Notes under the pieces: generated by a model
Databases searched by the model: none
What the model was told of the DNA's origin: nothing
Seen by the model: only the letters and a program-made list of their open reading frames with translations
In this document: piece by piece, positions 1 to 8,511 of the stretch
Layout of the letters: each line of letters begins with the position of its first letter
How positions within the stretch are numbered: position 1 is the first letter of the stretch
NCBI RefSeq assembly: GCF_030536915.1
Contig: NZ_JAUNPC010000010.1
Span: 1-43,500 of the forward strand
Length of the DNA: 43,500 bases
Origin: Paracoccus sp. (in: a-proteobacteria)
GTDB lineage: Bacteria; Pseudomonadota; Alphaproteobacteria; Rhodobacterales; Rhodobacteraceae
Reading direction: 5' to 3'
Program-made: the position numbers and the translations under genes

Positions 1-446
1 GCCGAGTGGCGCATCCGGTCGATGGCCTCGTTGATCTGCGATTCCTTCTCGATATAGGTGTCTGACCGCGGGACATAGGCCTCGGGCTGGTAGTAGTCGT
101 AGTAGCTGACGAAGTATTCGACCGCGTTGTCGGGGAAGAAGCCCTTGAACTCGCCGTAAAGCTGGGCGGCCAGCGTCTTGTTCGGGGCGAGGATGATGGC
201 GGGACGCTGCGTCTCCTCGATCACCTTGGCCATGGTGTAGGTCTTGCCGGTGCCGGTCGCGCCCAGCAGCACCTGGTCCCTGTCGCCATTGCGGACCCCT
301 TGGGAAAGTTCGGCGATGGCAGTCGGCTGGTCGCCCGCCGGCGCGAATTCGCTGTGCATGACGAAACGCTTGCCGCCTTCCAGCTTCACCCGCCGCTCGG
401 GCTGCAGCAGCATCGGCATGGGGGCGTTGGTGTTGTTATGGGCCAT
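1..446 (-). CDS. uvrB: UvrB, excinuclease ABC subunit B (N-terminal part)
   Basis: This is the first ~148 codons of UvrB, the DNA-damage-loading helicase of the UvrABC nucleotide excision repair complex in the cytoplasm. The gene runs off the left edge of the window. The minus-strand reading begins with ATG at 446 (MAHNNTNAP) and contains the Walker A motif [10 protein letters not shown]. It continues with the characteristic UvrB stretches [16 protein letters not shown] and [16 protein letters not shown], whose aromatic residues form part of the beta-hairpin region that clamps DNA. The short leader of about 30 residues before the conserved core fits alphaproteobacterial UvrB. The family assignment is certain; only the C-terminal helicase, UvrA-binding and UvrC-binding parts cannot be seen. 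Confidence 0.97.
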   Translation of the reverse strand, partial: MAHNNTNAPMPMLLQPERRVKLEGGKRFVMHSEFAPAGDQPTAIAELSQGVRNGDRDQVLLGATGTGKTYTMAKVIEETQRPAIILAPNKTLAAQLYGEFKGFFPDNAVEYFVSYYDYYQPEAYVPRSDTYIEKESQINEAIDRMRHS

Positions 447-511
447 GACGATCCTTGGGGAATGTGGCGCGAAGGATGCCGTTAGGTGGTGCGGAAAGCC
501 CCCGTTTTCAA

Positions 512-540
512 GGAAAAGGCCGCCCTGTCGCGGGCGGCCC
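512..540 (-). terminator. Rho-independent terminator of sodC
   Basis: An 8-bp perfect inverted repeat (GGCCGCCC at 518-525 and GGGCGGCC at 532-539, 6-nt loop) lies 20 bases past the sodC stop. Read on the minus strand, the hairpin is followed by TTTTCCTT, the arrangement of an intrinsic terminator. Confidence 0.75.
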
Positions 541-560
541 CATGCTGCTGCAGGCGTGGT

Positions 561-1256
561 TCAGCTTGACAGTTCGAGAACCGCGCAGGCGATGCGGTCG
601 CCCGCGTTGCCGGCCGGCTGGCTCGCGTAATCGTCCACATCGGCATGGATCATCACGGCCGAGCCATCCTCATCGAGGATTTGATCCATCAGCACGCCGG
701 GCAGGAAATATTCGACATGCAGCGCGCCTGCCGACCCCATGGTGATGTTCGGCAGGTCGCCCGGATGCGGGCCGTTCGCCGAATGGACGCCATGTTCCCG
801 GTCGCCTGCCATATGGCCGCCGGCGCTTTCAAAACTGGGGCCTTCGCACAGGCCGGTCTCATGGATATGCAGCCCGTGCTGTGCGGCGGGCACCGCGCCC
901 TCGCTGATGTCCAGCACGAAATGCATCACGCCCGAGGCGGTCTCGGTGATGAGGACGCTGCCGACATCCGCTCCTTCGCCATTGCGAAGGACGCCGCCGG
1001 CCTGGCGGAACTGCTCGTCACCCGCCGCTGCGGCGGCACCGCCTGCTGCGGGCGCATCCGGCTGATCCGCGCCTGTTGCTGCCGGAGAGGCATTCTCGAC
1101 CGGCGCCGCCTGTGCGGGTTGGGCGTCAGCCGCGGCAGGCTGGGAATCCTGCGCATGGCCTGGATGCGGGGCCAGCACCAGAGCCGCGCCCAGCAGAAGG
1201 GCACCCACGGCATGGGGCTGGGGCAGAGCACGGGTCGCGTTGAGGGATCGGGTCAT
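561..1256 (-). CDS. sodC: Secreted Cu/Zn superoxide dismutase
   Basis: A 231-residue periplasmic Cu/Zn superoxide dismutase, which converts superoxide to hydrogen peroxide and oxygen outside the cytoplasm. The chosen ATG at 1256 gives MTRSLN followed by a Sec signal peptide ending near GHAQD; longer upstream readings have no family support. After the signal comes a low-complexity linker of ~45 residues rich in Ala, Pro, Gln and Gly, then the catalytic domain. Visible motifs are [13 protein letters not shown] (copper ligands and the disulphide Cys), [13 protein letters not shown] and GDLPNI (metal-bridging region), and [22 protein letters not shown] with the electrostatic-loop Arg and second disulphide Cys. 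All metal-ligand positions seem present. The Ala/Pro linker is longer than in textbook SodC and may act as a spacer. It is monocistronic, with its own terminator. Confidence 0.93.
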   Translation of the reverse strand: MTRSLNATRALPQPHAVGALLLGAALVLAPHPGHAQDSQPAAADAQPAQAAPVENASPAATGADQPDAPAAGGAAAAAGDEQFRQAGGVLRNGEGADVGSVLITETASGVMHFVLDISEGAVPAAQHGLHIHETGLCEGPSFESAGGHMAGDREHGVHSANGPHPGDLPNITMGSAGALHVEYFLPGVLMDQILDEDGSAVMIHADVDDYASQPAGNAGDRIACAVLELSS

Positions 1257-1409
1257 CGAGGGCACTCCTGTCTGTCCTTGCCTGCGGTCAACGCCCAAGG
1301 GCGGCAGCCGTTCCCCCTGTTTCGCCTTTGCCGGACGGTGGCGCTTGATCGTCGGCGCCGCCTGCGCCACAAGAGGCCGGCCCGTCTTCAGCCGCCAAGG
1401 GGTTCCGCC

Positions 1410-1721
1410 ATGCGCGTCCGCATCTACAAGCCCGCCCGCAACGCCATGCAGTCCGGCGTCGCCCGCACCAAGGAATGGGTGCTCGAATTCTCTCGTTCCG
1501 ACCGGCCGGACCTGGACCCGCTGATGGGCTGGAGGAGTTCCGACGACACCCAGTCGCAGGTCCGCCTGCGCTTCGACAGCCGCGCCGAGGCCGAGGCTTA
1601 CGCCAAGGCCAAGGGCCTTGAATACATCGTGACCGAGCCGAAACCCCGCGCCCACAACATCCGTCCGCGTGGCTACGGCGAAAACTTCGCCACGGACCGC
1701 AAGGCGCCCTGGACGCATTGA
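1410..1721 (+). CDS. NDUFS4-like NADH dehydrogenase (complex I) accessory subunit
   Basis: A 103-residue protein of the 'ETC complex I subunit conserved region' family, the bacterial counterpart of mitochondrial NDUFS4 (18-kDa subunit). It is expected to bind the peripheral arm of NADH:quinone oxidoreductase and stabilise the NADH-binding module. It starts [16 protein letters not shown], has the typical WVLEF strand, a PLMGW turn followed by QVRLRF, and ends in the conserved RPRGYGENF stretch. Length matches alphaproteobacterial members. Family assignment is by motif recognition. The gene is away from the nuo operon, as is usual for this subunit in alphaproteobacteria, and stands alone between sodC (divergent) and an acetyltransferase. 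Confidence 0.88.
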   Translation: MRVRIYKPARNAMQSGVARTKEWVLEFSRSDRPDLDPLMGWRSSDDTQSQVRLRFDSRAEAEAYAKAKGLEYIVTEPKPRAHNIRPRGYGENFATDRKAPWTH

Positions 1722-1807
1722 CCTTTGCAGGTCGGGGCATAGTTTCTGCTGATGGAAAGTGAGATTGTCCGGCAGGCAAAGGTTCGCTCTGGGACTGGTC
1801 CATTGAA

Positions 1808-2323
1808 ATGAACAAGCACGGCAGCACCCAACGCCACAGGCCCATTGCACCACAAGCCACGGCGGGCGTCACCATCGCGATGGAAAGCCCGCTGTCACCC
1901 GATCTGGATCTTCTGTTTGCCCGCCACGTTCAGGCCATGCATGCCGACACCCCGCCCGGGTCGATCCACATGCTGCCGCGCGAGGATCTTGTCTCGCCCC
2001 TGATCGACTTCCTTGTGCTGCGGGTAAAGAGAGCGCCGGTGGGCATGGGCGCACTGAAGCAGATCGCCGCGGGTCACGGCGAGATCAAGTCCATGCACAT
2101 CCTGTCCGAGCGGCGGGGAGAAGGCTACGCCCGCCGGTTGCTGGACGCGCTGATCGACCAGGCGAGAACAAGGAACTACCTGCGGGTGTCGCTGGAAACC
2201 GGAGCGCAGGACAGCTTCGGCGCGGCGCGCGTCCTTTATGCCCGCGCAGGCTTCGCCGAATGTGCGCCCTTCACGGGCTACGTCCCGGACCCGAACAGCG
2301 TCTTCATGACCCGCGAGGTCTGA
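1808..2323 (+). CDS. GNAT-family N-acetyltransferase
   Basis: A 171-residue (or 147-residue) acetyl-CoA-dependent acyltransferase of the GNAT superfamily. The acetyl-CoA pyrophosphate-binding motif is visible as RRGEGYARRLLDALIDQA, preceded by the beta-4 strand GEIKSMHIL. Motif B is VLYARAGF with the Tyr expected to act as general acid. The C-terminus (PDPNSVFM) resembles small GNATs that sit near central metabolic genes in Rhodobacteraceae. The substrate cannot be told from sequence. The start is uncertain: ATG at 1808 gives a 24-residue extension with little GNAT character, while ATG at 1880 (MESPLSPDLD) begins at the recognisable domain. Neither has a strong ribosome-binding site. The gene precedes tRNA-Arg on the same strand. 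Confidence 0.85.
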   Translation: MNKHGSTQRHRPIAPQATAGVTIAMESPLSPDLDLLFARHVQAMHADTPPGSIHMLPREDLVSPLIDFLVLRVKRAPVGMGALKQIAAGHGEIKSMHILSERRGEGYARRLLDALIDQARTRNYLRVSLETGAQDSFGAARVLYARAGFAECAPFTGYVPDPNSVFMTREV

Positions 2324-2377
2324 TGCGGCCTTGGCCCCTTGCACCGGGCCGGGCTTTGCCGCAATCACAACGGGCGC

Positions 2378-2454
2378 GGCCCCGTAGCTCAACTGGATAG
2401 AGCAGGGACCTTCTAAGTCCAAGGTTGGGGGTTCGAGCCCTCCCGGGGTCGCCA
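2378..2454 (+). tRNA. tRNA-Arg (anticodon UCU)
   Basis: A 77-nt cloverleaf with encoded CCA. The acceptor stem is GGCCCCG (2378-2384) against CGGGGTC (2444-2450, one G-U pair). The D arm is GCTC/GAGC, the anticodon loop CTTCTAA (2410-2416) gives TCT at 2412-2414, and the T arm is GGGGG-TTCGAGC-CCTCC. The outermost anticodon-stem pair is a G-A mismatch (2405/2421). It decodes AGA, a rare codon in this high-GC genome. Confidence 0.97.
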
Positions 2455-2862
2455 GACATCGCGGCGGATGCCGGGTGTCTCAAGGGTCCTTGGTTCCCTT
2501 CCTGCGGCATCTTTGGAAAAGACGCCTGTTTTTCCCCAATGGGTCGTGAGCCTGCGTGCAAATTGCTTGCAGGACGCGGACGCCTGTTCGGCAAGTTCTT
2601 CGATCAGAACGGAAAGACCCCGGCCTGCCGGAAGGCGCAACCGGGGTCGGTGTCCCCGACAAAGGCTGGCGTCGCAGAGCATGCGTTTCTGATGCCTCCG
2701 CGCCCTCGACCATCCCCGAGGTTGAAGCGCGTCGGCGGACAACTGCCCCTGTGACGCTGCGGCGCACCGCTGCTTGAGCATGATCGGGGTCCGGGACGAG
2801 GCAGGCACCCATGCGGGCGCGCAACCCGGCATGGGCGCGGGGGGCCTTGGGTCACGGATGCG
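2455..2862. other. Gene-free stretch downstream of tRNA-Arg
   Basis: About 400 bases with no open reading frame that shows family motifs, a plausible ribosome-binding site, or the codon bias of neighbouring genes. Several short overlapping frames on both strands look like random high-GC frames. No integrase or repeat of the tRNA 3' end was found here, so nothing suggests an integrated element. Confidence 0.55.
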
Positions 2863-2891
2863 TCTCAAGAGGGCACCCCGCCCCCTTGAGA
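2863..2891 (-). terminator. Possible terminator of the sox-folD-purU operon
   Basis: A 7-bp perfect inverted repeat, TCTCAAG (2863-2869) and CTTGAGA (2885-2891), extendable by GGG/CCC with one bulge, lies 16 bases beyond the purU stop. No T tract follows on the minus strand, so it may only pause transcription or protect the 3' end. Confidence 0.4.
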
Positions 2892-2906
2892 GGCAGGACC
2901 GTTGCG

Positions 2907-3791
2907 TCAGCCCATCCGTTCCGATGCGTGCGAACCGGGCGAGGGGGGGAAGACCACCGTCTTGTTGCCGTTCAGGAAGACCCTGCCGTTCACATGGGCA
3001 TGCACTGCGCGGGCCAGGACCGCGGCCTCGACGTCGCGGCCGAGGCTCACATAGTCCTCGGGCGATTGGGCATGGGTCACGCGGATCGTGTCCTGCTCGA
3101 TGATCGGGCCTTCGTCGAGATCGGCGGTGACGTAATGCGAGGTCGCCCCGATCAGCTTCACGCCGCGCTCATAGGCCTGCTTGTAGGGGTTGGCGCCCTT
3201 GAAGGACGGCAGGAAGGAATGGTGGATGTTGATGATGCGGCCCGACATCTTCCGGCACATCTGGTCCGACAAGACCTGCATGTAGCGCGCCAGCACGATC
3301 AGCTCGGCGCCGGTATCCTCGACCACCTCCATGATCCGGGCCTCGGCCTCTGGCTTGTTTTCCTTGGTCACGCGGATGCAGTGAAAGGGGATGTCGTGGT
3401 TCACGACGACCTTCTGGTAGTCCATGTGGTTCGAGATCACCGCCACGATCTCGACCGGCAGCGCCCCGATCCGCCAGCGATACAAGAGGTCGTTCAGGCA
3501 ATGGCCGAAGCGCGAGACCATCAGGATGACCTTGCGCTTGCGGGCCTCGTCGAAGAACTCGGCTTCCATGTCGAAGCTGGACGCCACGGGCGCGAAGCCC
3601 TCGTACAATTCCGCAAGCTGCTTGCCGGTCTCGCTCTGGAAGCTGATCCGCATGAAGAAGCGGCCGGTATCGGCATCGTCGAACTGGGCGCTGTCGGTGA
3701 TGTTGCAGCCCTGTTCGGCAAGATAACCCGCGATGGCGGCGACGATGCCGCGGGTGGACTGGCAGGTGACGCGAAGGGCATAGCGGGACAT
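2907..3791 (-). CDS. purU: Formyltetrahydrofolate deformylase PurU
   Basis: A 294-residue enzyme that hydrolyses 10-formyl-tetrahydrofolate to formate and tetrahydrofolate. It has an N-terminal ACT domain (about residues 4-85, starting RYALRVTC and including GCNITDSAQ) and a C-terminal formyltransferase-fold domain. The catalytic Asn-His pair is in NIHHSFLPSFKGANPY, and the catalytic Asp is in HYVTADLDEGPIIEQD. Length is typical. It is the last gene of a minus-strand operon, 35 bases after folD. In sarcosine-degrading bacteria PurU releases tetrahydrofolate from the C1 unit produced by sarcosine oxidase, so position and function agree. ATG at 3791 is the only sensible start. Confidence 0.97.
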   Translation of the reverse strand: MSRYALRVTCQSTRGIVAAIAGYLAEQGCNITDSAQFDDADTGRFFMRISFQSETGKQLAELYEGFAPVASSFDMEAEFFDEARKRKVILMVSRFGHCLNDLLYRWRIGALPVEIVAVISNHMDYQKVVVNHDIPFHCIRVTKENKPEAEARIMEVVEDTGAELIVLARYMQVLSDQMCRKMSGRIINIHHSFLPSFKGANPYKQAYERGVKLIGATSHYVTADLDEGPIIEQDTIRVTHAQSPEDYVSLGRDVEAAVLARAVHAHVNGRVFLNGNKTVVFPPSPGSHASERMG

Positions 3792-3826
3792 GGGGTTTCA
3801 AGCCTCCGGGGGGTTCGGGGGAAGGA

Positions 3827-4717
3827 TCAGGCGGTAAGGCCCTGCGGTTCGGCAAGCCCGTTAGCGCGGCAGCAGGCCGTCAGGGTGTTGGCCAGCAGGC
3901 AGGCGATGGTCATGGGGCCGACGCCGCCCGGAACCGGGGTGATGGCGCCTGCGACCTGCACCGCTTCGTCGAAATCGACATCGCCGACAAGGCGGGCCTT
4001 TCCGTCCTGCTCGACCCGGTTGATGCCGACGTCGATGACGGTCGCCCCCGGCTTGACCCAATCGCCCCGGATCATCTGCGGGCGGCCCACGGCGGCGACC
4101 AGGATATCGGCGTGGCGGCAGACCTCGGGCAGATCGCGGGTGCGGCTGTGGGCGATGGTCACGGTGCAACTGTCGCCCAGCAGCAACTGGGCCATCGGCT
4201 TGCCGACGATGTTCGACCGGCCGACGACGACCGCGTTCAGCCCCGACAGGCTGCCATGCAGATCGCGCAGCATCATCAGGCAGCCCAGCGGCGTGCAAGG
4301 CACCATCGACTTCTGCCCCGTGCCCAGCAGGCCGACGTTCAGGACGTGGAAGCCATCAACGTCCTTGGCCGGGTCGATCCGGTTGATGATCAGTTCCGAA
4401 TCAAGGTGGTCGGGCAGGGGCAGTTGCACGAGGATGCCATGAACCGCCGCATCGGCGTTCAGCCGGTCGATCAGCGCAATCAGATCGGCCTCGGAAGTAT
4501 CGGCGGGCAGCCGGTGATCGAAGCTGGCCATCCCGGCCTCGCGCGTCTGGATGCCCTTGTTTTTGACGTAAACCGCCGAGGCAGGGTCCTCGCCCACCAG
4601 CACCACGGCGAGGCCGGGGGTGAGGCCGTGTTCGGACCTGAGCCGCGCGACATGGGCCGCGACCTTCCCGCGGATGCCGTGCGCAAAACCGCGGCCGTCG
4701 ATGATCCTCGCCGTCAT
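3827..4717 (-). CDS. folD: FolD, methylenetetrahydrofolate dehydrogenase/cyclohydrolase
   Basis: A 296-residue bifunctional enzyme that oxidises 5,10-methylene-tetrahydrofolate to the methenyl form with NADP+ and hydrolyses it to 10-formyl-tetrahydrofolate. Seen are the catalytic Tyr-Lys in YVKNKG, the folate-site strand [10 protein letters not shown], the dinucleotide-binding segment [12 protein letters not shown], and the signature [10 protein letters not shown]. The ATG at 4717 was chosen because it follows a GAGGTGG ribosome-binding site and gives [12 protein letters not shown]; a longer reading to 4765 is unsupported. It overlaps the soxG stop as ATGA, so translation is probably coupled. 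It converts methylene-tetrahydrofolate made by sarcosine oxidase into the substrate of PurU. Confidence 0.97.
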   Translation of the reverse strand: MTARIIDGRGFAHGIRGKVAAHVARLRSEHGLTPGLAVVLVGEDPASAVYVKNKGIQTREAGMASFDHRLPADTSEADLIALIDRLNADAAVHGILVQLPLPDHLDSELIINRIDPAKDVDGFHVLNVGLLGTGQKSMVPCTPLGCLMMLRDLHGSLSGLNAVVVGRSNIVGKPMAQLLLGDSCTVTIAHSRTRDLPEVCRHADILVAAVGRPQMIRGDWVKPGATVIDVGINRVEQDGKARLVGDVDFDEAVQVAGAITPVPGGVGPMTIACLLANTLTACCRANGLAEPQGLTA

Positions 4718-5292
4718 GCCGCCACCTCGACCTGCCGCGAGATCGCGGTTTCTAGGGCGTGCCACAGCGACCCGGCCGCCGAGCGCATGCCGATGACCGC
4801 CAGTCCATCCGGGGCGCGGCGGATCACGAAGACGCCGAGATGTTCCAGCCCGGTGCGGGCGGCGGAACCGGGCTGAAGCCGCAGCGGATCGAGGTTCACG
4901 AGCTTGGCCAGCAGGTCAGTGATCGGCCGCTCGCCTTTGGCCGAGCGGATCTCGAAGGCGACAAAGCCGTCGGTCTGCTCGGTCACGGACGCATCCGGGC
5001 AATCGGCGGCGACCCGGGCTGCGAAGTCGGTGTCCGCAAGCCCGTGCCCCTCGACCATCCACTGGTCCGGCCCGGTCCAGAAGGCCGAAACATCCCCGGA
5101 CGCTGTCCAGCCGCCGGGTCCGGGAAGGCTCAGCCCGAAGGGCGAGGGTTCGGGCGCATCCCCCCGCCGCGCCACCGAGGCAAGCGCCAGTTCCGGGTTC
5201 TCGCGGACGCTCAGGGCGCCATGGCGCGCCTCGGCCGGAGCGGAGCCGCCGGTGGCGCAGAGGGGGGAAAGGTCAGGCACGCGATCAGGCAC
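4714..5292 (-). CDS. soxG: Sarcosine oxidase gamma subunit
   Basis: The gamma subunit (192 residues from the chosen start) of heterotetrameric sarcosine oxidase, a GcvT/YgfZ-like protein that holds the complex together. Recognisable are [11 protein letters not shown], a domain running [19 protein letters not shown], and the stretch [16 protein letters not shown] followed by [14 protein letters not shown]. Start choice: no in-frame ATG lies near the soxA stop, but GTG at 5292 overlaps the soxA end by 8 bases and follows GGGAGA; a second GTG at 5280 is possible. The downstream end overlaps folD by 4 bases. Gamma subunits diverge quickly, so the call rests partly on gene order after soxA. Confidence 0.9.
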   Translation of the reverse strand: MPDRVPDLSPLCATGGSAPAEARHGALSVRENPELALASVARRGDAPEPSPFGLSLPGPGGWTASGDVSAFWTGPDQWMVEGHGLADTDFAARVAADCPDASVTEQTDGFVAFEIRSAKGERPITDLLAKLVNLDPLRLQPGSAARTGLEHLGVFVIRRAPDGLAVIGMRSAAGSLWHALETAISRQVEVAA

Positions 5293-8215
5293 GGAGGCGT
5301 TCTCCCTCGGGGTCGATGAAATGGGGGCTGGTGACGCGCACCCGGACAGTCTGGTTCTGAAGCGGGTTGGCCGCAACGATCACCTCGCCCATGCGCGCCG
5401 CGCCGTCTTCCAGAAAGCCCAAGCCGATGGCGTGCCCCAGATGCGGGCTGTGCGCGCCCGAGGTGATCCAGCCCTGATCGGTCCCGGTGTTCTGCTCGGC
5501 CCGTTCGGTGAACAGATGCGCCCCCGCCACGACCGGCTCGGCGGGATCGACGGGCTGCAGGCCCACCAGCACGCGGCGGTCATCGGCTAGTCCCGCCCGG
5601 CGCGACATGACCGCACCGATCGAGTCCTTCTTGGTGGACACCATCCGCCCCAGCCCCAGCATCTGCGCGGTGGTCTGGCCGTTCAGCTCGTTGCCCGCCG
5701 CATGGCCCTTTTCGATCCGCATGACGCCAAGCGCCTCGGTCCCGTAGGGGGTGGCGCCAAGGTCAGCACCGGTTTCCACCAGCCGTGCCATCAGCGCATT
5801 GCCATAGCGCGCAGGCACCGCGATCTCATAGGCCAGTTCGCCCGAGAACGAGATGCGGAACAGCCGCGCCCGCAGCCCACCGCAGACAGTCAGGTTGGCG
5901 CAGGCCATGAAGGGAAAGGCCTCGTTCGACAGGTCGAAGCCGTCCACGACACGTTCCAGCAGGCGGCGGGCGTTCGGCCCCGCCACGGCGATCTGCGCCC
6001 ATGCGTCGGTAGTCGAGATCAACTGCACATCGAGGTCCGGCCAGAGGCACTGGCGGCAGAACTCCATGTGGCGGTAGATCGTGCCGGCATTGGCGGTGGT
6101 GGTGGTGACGACGTAATGCGTGTCCCCCAGCCGGGCGCAGGTGCCGTCGTCCCAGACGATCCCGTCCTCGCGCAGCATCAACCCGTAGCGGACCATGCCG
6201 GTCTTGAGGCTGCCCATGGCATTGGCATAGACGCGGTTCAGGAACTCGCCCGCGTCCCCGCCCTGCACATCGACCTTGCCCAGCGTGGTCACGTCGCAGA
6301 TGCCGACGCCCCTGCGGGTGGCCAGAACCTCGCGGTCCACCGTCTCGCGCCAGTGGCTTTCGCCGGGGCGCGGGAAGTATTGCGCGCGCATCCACTGGCC
6401 GACCTCGACGAAGACCGCGCCTTGCGCCTTGGCCCATTCATGCGTGGGCGTCAGGCGGCGCGGCTTGAAATGCCCGCCGTTGTCGCCGCCCCCCAGCGCT
6501 GACAGCGCGACGGGGGTATAGGGCGGGCGGAAGACCGTGGTGCCGGTCTGCGGGATGGTCTGGTCGGTCAGTTCCGCCATGACCGCCAGCGCCGTCACGT
6601 TCGCGGTCTTGCCCTGGTCGGTCGCCATGCCCAGCGTGGTCCAGCGTTTCAGATGCTCGACCGAGCGCATGTTTTCCAGATAGGACAACGCGATGTCCTT
6701 GACGGTCACGTCGTTCTGGAAATCCACCCAGGCGCGGCCCTTGCCGGGGACATGCCACAGGGGATGCAGGTTCAGCGACGCATCCTCGGCCCGCGGCAGG
6801 CCGGGCAGGGGGGCGTCGATGCCGAGGTCCGCCAGCGCATCCCGCGCGGCCTCGGCCCCCGACCGCAGCGCGGCGGCGGTCGAGCCATGCCCGGCGGCGG
6901 CCCCGGCGGCGACCAGCCCCTCGGGCCCGTCGGGTGGCGGCAGGAAGGCCTGCGCCGCCTCGTCCCAGACCGGGCGGCCCCGGTGGTGCGAGGCCAGATG
7001 CACGTTCGGGTTCCATCCGCCCGAGACGCCAAGCGCGCCGCAGTCCAGCCATTCGGCCCGCCCGTTCCGTGTGACCTGAACCCTGCGCAAGCCCTGGCGG
7101 CCCTTGCTGTCCGTCACCATTGCGCCCGCGAACAGCGGATAATCGCCCTGCGCCGTGGTATTTGCGCGAGAGTCGATCACGCCCGCGATGCCGACGCCGT
7201 TGCCCAGCAGGTCCAGCGCGGTCCGGTGCCCGTCGTCGTTGTTGGTGAAGATCGCCACCCGGTCCGCAGGCGCGGCGGCGTAGCGGTTGGCGTAGGCGCG
7301 CATCGCCCCCGCCAGCATCACGCCGGGGCGGTCGTTGTTGGCGAAGGGGATATGCCGCTCGGTCGCGCCCGCGGCCAGAACGGCGCGGCGGGCGGTGATG
7401 CGCCACAGGGTCTGGCGCAGCTTGCCGGGAACGGGAAGGTGGTCTGACACCCGTTCCAGCGCGCCATAGACGCCGGAATCGAAGACCCCGTAAACCGTGG
7501 TGCGGCGCATGATCCGCAGGTTCGGCAGGCTGGCAAGCTCGGCCTCGACCGTGGCGATCCAGTCGGTCGCGGGGGCGTCGTCCAGCGGATGGGTTTCCGC
7601 CAGCAGCCGCCCGCCCAGCCGGAAGTCCTCGTCGGCAAGGATGACCCGCGCGCCCGCCCGCGCCGCCGTCAGGGCCGCGGCCAGCCCCGCCGCGCCGCCG
7701 CCGGTCACCAGCAGGTCGCAATGCAGGAAGCCCTTGTCATAGGCATCCGGGTCGGGCTGGCCCGACAGCCGCCCCAACCCCGCCGCGCGGCGGATGGCGG
7801 GTTCGTAGAACTTCTCCCAGAACTTCTGCGGCCACATGAAGGTCTTGTAATAGAAGCCCGCCGCGAAGAAGGGCGAGAACCAGTCGTTCACCGCCAAGAG
7901 GTCGCGTTTCAGCGAGCCGACATGGTTCTGGCTGCGCGCCTGAAGCCCGTCGAACAGTTCGACCACGGTGGCGCGGGTGTTCGGCTCGGCCCGCGCGCCG
8001 ATGCCGATCTCCACCAGCGCGTTGGGTTCCTCGGACCCCGCCGTGAAGATGCCGCGCGGGCGGTGGTACTTGAAGCTGCGGCCGACCAGCCCGACCCGGT
8101 TCGCCATCAGCGCCGAGGCGAGCGTGTCGCCCGGATGGCCGGTGAACTCCTTCCCGTTGAAGGTGAAGCGCAGCCTGCGCGAGCGGTCGATCAGACCGCC
8201 GGATAGCCGGGTCAT
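5285..8215 (-). CDS. soxA: Sarcosine oxidase alpha subunit
   Basis: The 976-residue alpha subunit of heterotetrameric sarcosine oxidase, which with the beta subunit demethylates sarcosine to glycine, H2O2 and, with tetrahydrofolate, 5,10-methylene-tetrahydrofolate. Order of domains: an N-terminal ferredoxin-fold segment (FTFNGKEFTGHPGDTLASAL, without cluster cysteines), a disulphide-oxidoreductase fold with a dinucleotide-binding glycine motif (LLVTGGGAAGLAAAL, about residue 168) that in the family binds NAD+, and a C-terminal aminomethyltransferase (GcvT-like) domain from about residue 590 (DVTTLGKVDVQGGDAGEFL) that binds folate. Full length and uninterrupted, in contrast to the broken copy at 18884-21424. 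Its ATG overlaps the soxD stop as ATGA. Confidence 0.97.
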   Translation of the reverse strand: MTRLSGGLIDRSRRLRFTFNGKEFTGHPGDTLASALMANRVGLVGRSFKYHRPRGIFTAGSEEPNALVEIGIGARAEPNTRATVVELFDGLQARSQNHVGSLKRDLLAVNDWFSPFFAAGFYYKTFMWPQKFWEKFYEPAIRRAAGLGRLSGQPDPDAYDKGFLHCDLLVTGGGAAGLAAALTAARAGARVILADEDFRLGGRLLAETHPLDDAPATDWIATVEAELASLPNLRIMRRTTVYGVFDSGVYGALERVSDHLPVPGKLRQTLWRITARRAVLAAGATERHIPFANNDRPGVMLAGAMRAYANRYAAAPADRVAIFTNNDDGHRTALDLLGNGVGIAGVIDSRANTTAQGDYPLFAGAMVTDSKGRQGLRRVQVTRNGRAEWLDCGALGVSGGWNPNVHLASHHRGRPVWDEAAQAFLPPPDGPEGLVAAGAAAGHGSTAAALRSGAEAARDALADLGIDAPLPGLPRAEDASLNLHPLWHVPGKGRAWVDFQNDVTVKDIALSYLENMRSVEHLKRWTTLGMATDQGKTANVTALAVMAELTDQTIPQTGTTVFRPPYTPVALSALGGGDNGGHFKPRRLTPTHEWAKAQGAVFVEVGQWMRAQYFPRPGESHWRETVDREVLATRRGVGICDVTTLGKVDVQGGDAGEFLNRVYANAMGSLKTGMVRYGLMLREDGIVWDDGTCARLGDTHYVVTTTTANAGTIYRHMEFCRQCLWPDLDVQLISTTDAWAQIAVAGPNARRLLERVVDGFDLSNEAFPFMACANLTVCGGLRARLFRISFSGELAYEIAVPARYGNALMARLVETGADLGATPYGTEALGVMRIEKGHAAGNELNGQTTAQMLGLGRMVSTKKDSIGAVMSRRAGLADDRRVLVGLQPVDPAEPVVAGAHLFTERAEQNTGTDQGWITSGAHSPHLGHAIGLGFLEDGAARMGEVIVAANPLQNQTVRVRVTSPHFIDPEGERLRA

Positions 8216-8502
8216 GCCGCACCCCCTTTCGCGGCCAGCGCCACGTTGCGGGCCAGTTCCGCGCCCAAGATCTCATGGGTCAGGGTGTTGCGGGTGACGA
8301 CCAGCCACGAGCGGTCGCCCTGTTCATGGAACCAAAGCTCGCGATGCACGCCGGCCGGGTTGTCGCGCAAATAGACGTAATCGTGGAACGCGAGTTGTGC
8401 GCCGTCCGCGCCGGGGTCGGGGCGGTCCAGCAGTTCGGCAGAGCCGAGGCAGAAGAACTCCTGCGCGTCGCGTGGGCCGAGAAGGGGGTGGGGGATAAGC
8501 AT
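8212..8502 (-). CDS. soxD: Sarcosine oxidase delta subunit, zinc-ligand-poor variant
   Basis: The 96-residue delta subunit of heterotetrameric sarcosine oxidase. Position between soxB and soxA, length, and the pattern YVYLRDNPAGVHRELWFHEQGDRSWLVV identify it. Canonical delta subunits bind one Zn2+ through an N-terminal CxxC pair and a later His and Cys. Here the N-terminus reads MLIPHPLLGPRDAQEF, so both N-terminal cysteines are gone, the later Cys is replaced in HEQGDRSW, and only the His remains. The sole Cys (residue 18) is out of place. The subunit probably folds without zinc. It starts 9 bases after the soxB stop and ends in an ATGA overlap with soxA. Confidence 0.93.
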   Translation of the reverse strand: MLIPHPLLGPRDAQEFFCLGSAELLDRPDPGADGAQLAFHDYVYLRDNPAGVHRELWFHEQGDRSWLVVTRNTLTHEILGAELARNVALAAKGGAA

Positions 8503-8511
8503 GTCTTGCTC

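Noticed and set aside
645..1721. 358-codon plus-strand open frame across sodC
   Set aside because: The first two thirds are antisense to sodC. Only the part from the ATG at 1410 shows a known family and codon bias.
2378..2460. tRNA-Arg as attachment site of a genomic island
   Set aside because: No integrase and no convincing repeat of the tRNA 3' end in the window. A 10-base match at 39195 (TCCCGGGGTC) is explained by GC richness.
2811..4442. 543-codon plus-strand frame opposite purU and folD
   Set aside because: It is an antisense shadow; both purU and folD are complete with all catalytic motifs on the minus strand.
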